The notes under the pieces are model-generated. The model was not told the DNA's origin. It ran no database searches and saw nothing but the letters and a program-made list of their open reading frames with translations. Below are positions 57,261 to 64,000 of a stretch of DNA of 64,000 nucleotides, piece by piece (within the stretch, counting starts at the first letter, position 1; each line of letters starts with the position of its first letter). The stretch is from Enterovibrio coralii (GTDB taxonomy: Bacteria > Pseudomonadota > Gammaproteobacteria > Enterobacterales > Vibrionaceae). The position numbers and the translations under genes were made by a program. The DNA lies in NCBI RefSeq assembly GCF_001559595.1, contig NZ_LNTY01000006.1:620001-684000 (forward strand). Reading direction: 5' to 3'.

Positions 57261-58471
57261 TTACGAGGTTAGTCGAGACAAGATTTTCACCGTCACCAAA
57301 GGGTAAACAATCAGCGAGAACAAAATCATGACAAACGCAGTGGCAAGAAACAGGGATTGATACTCAAATGTTGGAGGTAACAGCAAGATCAATGCAACGG
57401 ACACAGCCCCTCTCGCACCGGAAAAGTTCAACAACCAAAACTCCAGACCCGACAATGCTTTCCCATCCATTTTCAGCAGCGGCTTTAGTAGTGCTAATGC
57501 GACAAACCTCCCGAGAAACAGCAGCAGAACGGCAAGCAACGTCATCCATACTGAGAAACTCGCGTTTTCCGTCAACGCGAAAAAGCTCGTCCCCAACAAA
57601 AAGAACAGCAAGGCATTTGCCGCGTAGTCGAGGTATTCCCATACCTTTTCTTCTGCATCACGGTTTGCCCTGTCTTTATCCGGCTTATAGCCATATGCCA
57701 ACGCCGCAGCAAAGACGGCAAGAATGCCTGAAAAATGGAAGGTTTCTGCAATCACAAAGCTGCCATAGCTAACGCCAAGGTGATATTCGTGGTGAGTATG
57801 TAGTAAGAGGAATGCATAAACTTGAGTACCATGCGCGCCGCCCTGCCAAGTACTGCACCTGTCACTAATGCACCGACGATATGAGAGACAAAACTTAGGC
57901 TGGTATCCAACCAACTGAAGGTGGTTGAGGTAAAAATCAGTAACGCAAGAATACCTGCAACGGTCACGACAAAACCGTCATTCAGAATAGACTCGCCTTC
58001 TATCAGCAGTTTTTGGTTTTCAGTGATACTTTCATTCCCTTTGAACAGGGCACTCACGGCTAGCGGATCGGTTGCAGAGATGATCACCCCAAAGAGCAAA
58101 GCAGGCAGCATCGGCACACCCAACAACAGGTGAACCGCTACGCCAATCACACTCATACTGATGATGATCCCAAGGGTGCCAGCAAGCATGGCGGGTACGA
58201 TGATCGGCCGGAAATGGAACAAACACATTTTCTTGGTCGATGCGAAAATCAAGAGCGGTACAAAGACATACAGAACAACTTGCGGGTCCATGACCAACGG
58301 CGGCAAACCCAACTCAGAGAAAGAAGACAGCCAGCCATAGCCAAGCCCTGCCATCAGGATCCAGATAATGTCCGTAAACACCATCCAACGCTCTGATATG
58401 TAAAACACCACATTCAGTGCAACCCAGCCCAATACGGCATAAGTCACCAGTGCTGGCACGGTTTCTGTCAT
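57261..58471 (-). pseudogene. CPA1-family Na+/H+ antiporter, frame broken once
   Basis: Two overlapping frames form one antiporter of 403 residues after adding one base near 57767-57769: the first reads TNITLALA then stops, the second continues YGSFVIAETFHFSGILAVFAAA. Twelve or so membrane segments are seen. The ion-binding core ISATDPLAVSAL and the EGESILNDG motif mark the NhaP/CPA1 group. It would expel Na+ in exchange for protons. A sequencing undercall is likely, given the pattern elsewhere. Confidence 0.78.
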
Positions 58472-58651
58472 TTCTGGCCCTTCTCAATCTGATCGTGTTT
58501 CTTAGCAAACCTAGATGCAAAGTAGCGCGTCGTGTCATGGAAACTGGGGGACGTTGAGCAAAATGATCCGCTCAGTGCAGAAATTGAGAATTGAAATGGG
58601 TAAGAGGAAAAGTTCTAGGCGACACGGTTGTGCCGCCTGACAGTAATAACA

Positions 58652-59134
58652 CTAAGGCTTGATTTCAAAAATCGAATCAATAATCACAGGCAGGTTGCCA
58701 CGGAGGGAAACGGCACCAAAAACAGAACGTGCATGTATCCCGCGATCACCTAAGACATTGGCAAATAAATCTGAACACCCGTCTAACACTTTCGGGTGCT
58801 GCTCAAACTCCTCGGTGGCATTCACAAAACCCTGAATTTTCACCACACGAGCAATCTTATCTAACGACCCCAGTTCTAGTTTCACCGCCGCAAGAATATC
58901 TAGTCCCGTTGCTTTAGCGAATTCGTACCCTTCTTCGACGCTGTATTCCCGTCCAAGTTTGCCTTTTGGCACTACGTTGAGTCCGGCCATAGGCCCTTTG
59001 CCGGAGACATAAAGAAGGTTCCCCGTGCGTACACAATTGGTGTAGTTGGCCTGCGGGTTTGATGCCTTTGGGAGCGTTAGTCCCAGTTCTATAAGTCGTT
59101 CTTCTGCGTCTAATTTTGCGATAGCGTCTGTCAT
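58652..59134 (-). CDS. Rid-family protein (RidA/YjgF-like)
   Basis: A 160-residue protein, longer than classic RidA (about 128) because of an N-terminal helix. Rid features are NLLYVSGKGPM, VVKIQGFVNATEEF and the late GIHARSVFGAVSLRGNLPV with conserved arginine. Members deaminate reactive enamine/imine intermediates; this longer subgroup's substrate is not established. Monocistronic. Confidence 0.85.
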   Translation of the reverse strand: MTDAIAKLDAEERLIELGLTLPKASNPQANYTNCVRTGNLLYVSGKGPMAGLNVVPKGKLGREYSVEEGYEFAKATGLDILAAVKLELGSLDKIARVVKIQGFVNATEEFEQHPKVLDGCSDLFANVLGDRGIHARSVFGAVSLRGNLPVIIDSIFEIKP

Positions 59135-59179
59135 GGTTCTCCCTAACCATTCTAAGTAAGTGGCTATTTCAAACTAACA

Positions 59180-59218
59180 AGAAAGCCCCCGCCGTCTCAA
59201 CGACGACGAGGGCTTTCT
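59180..59218. terminator. Hairpin between the Rid gene and the LysR remnant
   Basis: AGAAAGCCC (59180-59188) pairs with GGGCTTTCT (59210-59218), with an inner GTC/GAC pairing. T tracts are short on both strands. It may be a weak bidirectional terminator or a remnant of an attenuator. Confidence 0.55.
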
Positions 59219-59229
59219 GACTCGCAACT

Positions 59230-59466
59230 TTGAATGCAACGACTTACACAGGGTTAGGCGTTGCAAACCTGCCCATGCATGTTGTGGAAGAAGAGCTAAA
59301 AAACGGTCAATTGGTTCATGTTCTTCCCGAGTATCAATCTCGTCTTCATAACCTTCATGTCGTTTATGCCAAACAGCGTTTTTATCCTATAAAGCTTCGA
59401 GACTTTATAGACACGATAATAGCGTGGCGAGACGCACACCCACACTGGTTTATCGACGAACGCTAG
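59230..59466 (+). pseudogene. LysR-type regulator remnant (C-terminal end only)
   Basis: About 75 codons reading TGLGVANLPMHVVEEEL onward to a normal C-terminus (LRDFIDTIIAWRDAH). This is the last part of a LysR effector-binding domain: G-x-G-(V/I)-x-x-LP, then G-x-L-V-x-V-LP, then a final helix. The DNA-binding domain and most of the effector domain are absent, and the preceding hairpin marks the break. It lacks a ribosome-binding site, so it is a relic of a deleted regulator gene. Confidence 0.75.
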
Positions 59467-59638
59467 TCGCACCGCATCAAACTTATGAACGCTCTCATCA
59501 AAACTGCAATCTTATAATGCAATGATATTTTGCGTTTTCTGTGTGTAGCACGTTGATATAAATACAATCTCAGCAGTACACTACGGCGCCTCAAATGCCC
59601 TCCGATCACCATCTTCTCTGGGCAATATTGACTTACAG
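59467..59638. other. Intergenic region before the small unknown frame
   Basis: No feature recognised in this short stretch. Confidence 0.3.
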
Positions 59639-59854
59639 TTGAAGCTTAAACCGCTTTTCGATCTGGTAGTCGACACCACTCTAGCTTTTCACGATCGTTC
59701 CTTATCTGGTTCGTTCAAGAATCCCTATACGGCGATGTCCTACGCAGAGCGTCGTAGCGCAGACTCGTTATTTGAATTGGCAGCCCTCTCGACAATTCTT
59801 ATCGCTGTGTATCACTTCCGGCGATTTCGACACGAATTAACTGCCCTATGCTGA
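59639..59854 (+). CDS. Possible small protein of unknown function
   Basis: A 71-codon open frame with a TTG start and no obvious ribosome-binding site, ending 30 bases before clcA. The composition (KNPYTAMSYAERRSADSLFELAALSTI) is natural looking, with a weakly hydrophobic C-terminal helix. It may be a real small protein, possibly with a shorter start at ATG 59732, or just the clcA leader. Confidence 0.35.
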   Translation: MKLKPLFDLVVDTTLAFHDRSLSGSFKNPYTAMSYAERRSADSLFELAALSTILIAVYHFRRFRHELTALC

Positions 59855-59884
59855 AAAGATAAAAATAATGTTAAGGAACCACTC

Positions 59885-61291
59885 ATGTCGAATGCGCCAA
59901 CCGAGCAGCAGGATGATCTCCAAACTCCCAGACCCCGTTCAAGCGTTATGCGCCGCTTTCTTGCTGGTCACCAAAGCCCTCTGTCTATCCTGATTCTTGC
60001 TGTGTTCGTTGGCGTATTTGCAGGTCTTCTTTGCACCTTCTTTGATTTGGCGATTGATTGGGTTGTTGACCAACGAAATCTCTGGGTATCAGAGCATGAC
60101 GGCGTGTCCTTCTTTACGATTGTGGCGGTAGTCATCACCAGTGCATTACTTTCCGCATTTGGCTTCTTCCTTGTTAAAGCAGTGGCACCCGAAGCATCTG
60201 GCTCTGGTATTCCAGAAATTGAAGGCGCATTGGATGGTGTTCGCCCTGTTCGTTGGTGGCGCGTTATCCCAGTGAAGTTTTTTGGCGGCGTCGGTGCTAT
60301 TGGTGCAGGCTTGGTACTTGGTCGAGAAGGCCCATCCGTGCAAATGGGTGCCAGTGTTGGGCGCATGATGCGGGACATCTTTCGTCTAAAAGACGAAGAA
60401 AGCCAGCATACGCTTGTCGCTTCCGGTGCAGCCGCTGGTCTTGCTGCCGCTTTTAATGCGCCATTGGCTGGCATTATGTTTGTCGTTGAAGAGATGCGCC
60501 CTCAATTCAAGTACAACTTGATCTCGGTGAAAGCCGTCATGATCGCTTCAATCATGGCGACAATTACTTATCGCAGTCTAATGGGGCAAGGCGCGATGAT
60601 CCCTCTTCCGGCAGACTATGAAGTGCCACTTGTGGCGTTGCTTCTGTTCTTGGTGCTGGGTTTGGTATTTGGTGGCATTGGTGTTTGCTTCAACCAGTTG
60701 GTTGTCATGACGATGGATAAGTTTGAGCAAATCCATCAGAACAAGCTATCTCGCTTTGTCGGTTTGGGCGCAATTATCGGTGCGTCGTTTGGCTTGATGG
60801 TCATGGTACTGCCTTCGCTCAGCGGTGAAGGTGTTGCGCTCATCCCTGAAGCAACAGAGGGCAAACTTGCCATCGCAACACTGGTCCTTTTGTTCTTGGC
60901 GAGAACCGTCACGACCTTGATCTGTTTTGGCTCTGGTGCACCGGGCGGTGTCTTCGCGCCTATGTTGGCTCTCGGCACTTTGTTTGGCACCACATTTGGC
61001 ATGATCTCCATGCACTTGTTCCCAAACATGGCAATCACCCCAGGGATGTTTGCTATCGCTGGTATGGGCGCATTATTCGCAGCAACCGTTCGTGCCCCTA
61101 TCACTGGGATTTTGCTGGTGATCGAGTTAACCCACAAATATGAGTTAATACTGCCTCTGCTGATTACAACTCTTGGGGCCACGATGACAGCCCAAGCACT
61201 CGGTGGTAAGCCACTGTATAGCCAGTTGTTACAACGTACACTCGCGAAACAGAAAGCAAAAGAAGAAACACAAGAACAGACTGCTCAATAA
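59885..61291 (+). CDS. clcA: H+/Cl- exchange transporter ClcA
   Basis: A 468-residue CLC-family antiporter. The chloride-binding loops GSGIPEIEGA and GREGPSVQMG are present, the latter with the gating glutamate, followed by VVEEMRP and GAPGGVFAPML. AAGGA lies 9 bases before the ATG. The C-terminus ends in a charged K/E/Q tail without CBS domains. ClcA supports extreme acid resistance by shunting charge. It has its own terminator. Confidence 0.94.
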   Translation: MSNAPTEQQDDLQTPRPRSSVMRRFLAGHQSPLSILILAVFVGVFAGLLCTFFDLAIDWVVDQRNLWVSEHDGVSFFTIVAVVITSALLSAFGFFLVKAVAPEASGSGIPEIEGALDGVRPVRWWRVIPVKFFGGVGAIGAGLVLGREGPSVQMGASVGRMMRDIFRLKDEESQHTLVASGAAAGLAAAFNAPLAGIMFVVEEMRPQFKYNLISVKAVMIASIMATITYRSLMGQGAMIPLPADYEVPLVALLLFLVLGLVFGGIGVCFNQLVVMTMDKFEQIHQNKLSRFVGLGAIIGASFGLMVMVLPSLSGEGVALIPEATEGKLAIATLVLLFLARTVTTLICFGSGAPGGVFAPMLALGTLFGTTFGMISMHLFPNMAITPGMFAIAGMGALFAATVRAPITGILLVIELTHKYELILPLLITTLGATMTAQALGGKPLYSQLLQRTLAKQKAKEETQEQTAQ

Positions 61292-61294
61292 CAA

Positions 61295-61322
61295 AAAAAG
61301 CCGCTAGCGATAGCGGCTTTTT
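61295..61322. terminator. Bidirectional terminator after clcA
   Basis: AAAAAGCCGCTA, loop GCGA, TAGCGGCTTTTT: symmetrical, so it can end transcription from both sides of the convergent pair. Confidence 0.93.
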
Positions 61323-61350
61323 AGTGTCGAAAAATCAAAGCTAATTTGGT

Positions 61351-61716
61351 TTACGCTTTCGCTTCACGACGATGGTTGTATGGGCTGTGGAAGTCAGTCA
61401 GTGACTTCGCGCCGTACATACCGCGGTAGAACACCCACAAGTAGGTGATACCTGCTGTTAGTAGGCCGATGCCCAACGGAATCAATACAAGGTTGATCAT
61501 CGCCATTGGCAGCGCAACCCAAAACGTATTGATGATCCATTGGAAGTGATCTGCATACATCTCTTCGCCTTCGGCGTTCGCTTCCTTACGTTTGATATAA
61601 GCAAATACTGCACCCGCAATACTGAAAATACCGAACGTCAACAAGCCGCTTAAAAGGAGCATGTAAGCAATCATGGCAGAAGACTTAAATTTTGAAGGCT
61701 TTGTATCTGTTGTCAT
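61351..61716 (-). CDS. Small membrane protein (DUF4870/Tic20-like)
   Basis: A 121-residue protein with three hydrophobic segments (about 14-38, 56-78 and 80-98) separated by a charged loop (RKEANAEGEEMYADHFQW). The ATG at 61716 gives a normal soluble N-terminus; longer readings add an unlikely leader. The layout resembles the DUF4870 group. Function unknown. Convergent with clcA. Confidence 0.65.
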   Translation of the reverse strand: MTTDTKPSKFKSSAMIAYMLLLSGLLTFGIFSIAGAVFAYIKRKEANAEGEEMYADHFQWIINTFWVALPMAMINLVLIPLGIGLLTAGITYLWVFYRGMYGAKSLTDFHSPYNHRREAKA

Positions 61717-61906
61717 TATATTTGTGCTTTTTTTACTAGAGTGTGAAAAAAGCGCATGGTAATCCATGAAATTGACCCAAATCAACAAATAAGCACACTC
61801 GGCGATAAAAAATACCAACCGCGAACAGATTTGCTCAACAAACCACCAAAAAAGTCAAATTAATGCCGCCAGCAAGTCAAAATCCAGCCGTTTGACCTTG
61901 AACTTG

Positions 61907-62380
61907 TCACGCCATCCCGCGTTTTTCATCTCGCTTTCGTCTTGCTATCACAAACGCCATGTACCCGATGATGATCAGGTTCGTAACCAACGCCAAGATT
62001 GGCAGCATTTTCCCCGTTGTGAACACCTCATAAACTTCAAAAGGCACATAGATAGCACCGCTGGCCAACGCAAACCACTCTGTCCATGCATAGGCTCGCC
62101 AAAGGCCAAAAGCTTCCACCAATCGGACCGCCGCATAGATCACTGTGCCGACGGCTAAAATAATCAGGTTCTTATCATCAACATTTGCTAACGCTTCATG
62201 AATGACGCTCGGTATTTCGCCAGCCGGATTCAATCGAAGATGGCGCATCAGGTTTTCACAGATCGCCTGAATTTTTGGTCCACCCAACTCGTGCAATGCC
62301 AAACCTACGGCTAATGCCAGCAAGCCTTTACTCGCTTCTAAAATCGCTATGGCACGCAAGCCTTTAGGCTGAGAATTCAT
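61907..62380 (-). CDS. DUF2127-family membrane protein
   Basis: A 157-residue protein starting MNSQPKGLRAIAILEASKG, where the polar stretch and the following KGLLALAVGLALHEL helix match DUF2127. Further membrane segments are at about 75-95, 100-120 and 128-148, with the conserved VRLVEAFGLWRAYAWTEW region. ATG 62380 is preferred to an upstream TTG. Function unknown. Confidence 0.8.
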   Translation of the reverse strand: MNSQPKGLRAIAILEASKGLLALAVGLALHELGGPKIQAICENLMRHLRLNPAGEIPSVIHEALANVDDKNLIILAVGTVIYAAVRLVEAFGLWRAYAWTEWFALASGAIYVPFEVYEVFTTGKMLPILALVTNLIIIGYMAFVIARRKRDEKRGMA

Positions 62381-62790
62381 CTGTACTGCACCTTCTGTGG
62401 GATATATCAATTCTGGGCGGTATTCTGTGGAGTGCGAGTCACAGGGTCAAGAATTCACAGATCTCCTTAAGCTGTACAACGGAAAGAATGTTGAACACTC
62501 AATGTCTTCCGTTCACTTTACATACAACAGATTGGGCTCTTTTCTGGGCACACCTTCACTTGTTAGCGATCACAGAGAAGACGGACATTGTCACAGCCGC
62601 CACATTTACATGGATTCGCAACACCTTGAATTAACAACCTTAACCGCCTGAAACCTAATAACGAGCTTTGAATATCACTAAGTTAACAAGTCGCTGAGAG
62701 AGCGAATAATTATTGTGCAAACAGTTTTGCCTCTCTTCCCTTTCTGATTGAAAACGAAGTAGTATCATTGTGCTTACTTAAAGCAAATTG
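62381..62790. other. Intergenic region between the DUF2127 gene and the FMN riboswitch
   Basis: 410 bases without a supported gene. It includes the ribB promoter, probably in the AT-rich stretch from 62650. Confidence 0.45.
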
Positions 62791-62980
62791 TTCTCAGGGC
62801 GGGGCGAAATTCCCCACCGGCGGTATATCAGAAATGATGAGCCCGCGAGCGCTAAACCATGTTTAGGGTCAGCAGATTTGGTGAGATGCCAAAGCCGACG
62901 GTTATAGTCCGGATGAAAGAGGATGATCAAAGTACACCCCAAATGGGTGCGTGTATGTGCACGCCCACATTGAGGTGTAT
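62791..62980 (+). promoter_or_regulatory. FMN riboswitch (RFN element) of ribB
   Basis: The conserved RFN blocks are present in order: TTCTCAGGGCGGGGCGAAAT, TCCCCACCGGCGGTA, AGCCCGCGAGCG, GGTCAGCAGA, and GCCGACGGTTATAGTCCGGA then ATGAAAGAGGA. The aptamer covers about 62791-62928. Downstream, GGGTGCGTG and CACGCCC can form an expression-platform hairpin (62944-62965) within outer pairing CACCCC/GAGGTG. FMN binding should lower ribB expression. Confidence 0.95.
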
Positions 62981-63046
62981 TGTCTATGGGGTAGTTCCCA
63001 AGGCTCATCTATGCCTGATTCTGGTATTTATATAACAGGAGTTACC

Positions 63047-63709
63047 ATGAATCAGACTCATACTTCACTTCTTACCGAATTCGGTACACCTCTAGAGCGC
63101 GTTGAAATCGCACTTGAAGCACTTCGCGAAGGTCGCGGCGTATTGCTGCTTGATGATGAAGACCGCGAAAATGAAGGCGACATTATTTATTCTGTTGACC
63201 ATCTAACCACTCAACAAATGGCTCTGATGATCCGCGAATGTAGCGGTATTGTTTGCCTTTGCCTGCCAGAAGAACAAGCAGACAAGCTTGAACTGCAGCC
63301 AATGGTGACCAATAACAACAGTGCTAACCAAACTGCATTTACTGTATCTATCGAAGCAAAAGTGGGCGTTACCACGGGTGTTTCAGCGGCGGATCGCGTC
63401 ACCACTATCAAGACGGCTTCAAATCCTGATGCAAAACCTTCTGACCTCGCGCGCCCAGGCCATGTATTCCCGCTTCGCGCGCGCAAAGGCGGTGTACTGA
63501 CTCGTCGTGGTCACACTGAAGGCACTATCGATTTGATGCAAATGGCAGGTTTGTCTCCAGCGGGTGTTCTGTGCGAAGTACAAAATGAAGACGGCTCTAT
63601 GGCGAAAACGCCAGAGATCGTGGTATTTGGTAAAAAACACAACATGCCAGTGCTGACCATCGAAGACATGGTTCAATACCGACTGAGCATGGCTGCAAAT
63701 ATTGCATAA
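63047..63709 (+). CDS. ribB: 3,4-dihydroxy-2-butanone 4-phosphate synthase
   Basis: A 220-residue enzyme of normal RibB length. ATG 63047 is preferred because AGGAG lies 5 bases upstream. Active-site segments [10 protein letters not shown] (metal-binding), [22 protein letters not shown] and RRGHTEG are intact. It converts ribulose 5-phosphate to the four-carbon precursor of riboflavin. The upstream FMN riboswitch confirms the pathway. There is no RibA domain, so it is the stand-alone form. Confidence 0.97.
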   Translation: MNQTHTSLLTEFGTPLERVEIALEALREGRGVLLLDDEDRENEGDIIYSVDHLTTQQMALMIRECSGIVCLCLPEEQADKLELQPMVTNNNSANQTAFTVSIEAKVGVTTGVSAADRVTTIKTASNPDAKPSDLARPGHVFPLRARKGGVLTRRGHTEGTIDLMQMAGLSPAGVLCEVQNEDGSMAKTPEIVVFGKKHNMPVLTIEDMVQYRLSMAANIA

Positions 63710-63767
63710 ATAATATCTACCAAATTCCGCTTAAACGTCATTTAAGCAGATTCTTGGATTTATTGTT

Positions 63768-63805
63768 AATTGCGGCAGATTAGAGACCATCTCTCTGCCG
63801 CAATT
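63768..63805 (+). terminator. Terminator after ribB
   Basis: AATTGCGGCAGA and TCTGCCGCAATT pair around a 14-base loop, followed by TT. The remaining bases to the window end are AT-rich with no feature. Confidence 0.8.
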
Positions 63806-64000
63806 TAAACAATTTCTTTACGAATAAAACCCATACAAATGCTGCATCATCGTTAACTAATTCACAAAATACCCCAATTTGCATTCACCCAGTGATGACA
63901 AACTCACTTACATATCACTCATGCAATTATTATGAAAGTTGCTAATCAATAGCATTCATAACGTAAATTGCCCGAATTGTTTAAAAGTATAAAAATTCCT

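Overview
The window reads as chromosomal DNA of a marine gammaproteobacterium, most likely a Vibrionaceae member (Vibrio, Grimontia or Enterovibrio type; genus not resolved). Pointers are a betIBA-choXWV choline/glycine-betaine operon, ribB under an FMN riboswitch, an mglBAC galactose transporter, a VolA-like surface lipase, a GH20 chitobiase-type hexosaminidase and moderate GC content. No rRNA, tRNA, CRISPR array, integrase or insertion sequence was seen.

Layout: 0-9 kb holds a LysR regulator with an M14-like zinc carboxypeptidase, psiE, a GH20 hexosaminidase, a DnaQ-type exonuclease behind an ABC-F ATPase, and two small unknown genes. 9.4-13 kb is mglBAC with a GalR/GalS-type operator. 13.3-17.4 kb holds a PhoP/PhoQ-like two-component system, a DedA-LssY fusion and a family 2 glycosyltransferase. 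17.6-22.3 kb is a gluconate module (TRAP transporter, gluconokinase, GntR repressor) preceded by two GntR-type operators. 22.3-25 kb holds a divergent UvrB paralogue and a tautomerase.

25-38.4 kb is the accessory part: small secreted proteins, a PD-(D/E)XK nuclease with SAP-like segments, a toxin-like gene with a glycine-zipper C-terminus followed by five tandem paralogous small membrane proteins (probable immunity genes), a redoxin, and a 440-residue protein with a HEPN-type motif. 38.7-41.5 kb is a purine permease/guanine deaminase operon with a PurR box. 41.8-50 kb carries two secreted lipases, a multi-domain secreted protein, a GNAT enzyme and a MerR-methyltransferase fusion with its own 19-bp-spacer promoter. 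50-57 kb is the choline operon. 57-64 kb holds a Na+/H+ antiporter, a Rid protein, a LysR gene remnant, clcA, two small membrane proteins and riboswitch-controlled ribB.

Ten genes between 25.9 and 57.8 kb are broken by single-base indels, about eleven in total, mostly consistent with one missing base and often in short homopolymers; every repaired length is a whole number of codons. Conserved housekeeping-type genes (betB, choW, antiporter) are hit as often as accessory ones, so base-calling error is the leading explanation, though real decay or phase variation cannot be excluded for the toxin and immunity genes. These genes are annotated over their full repaired span.
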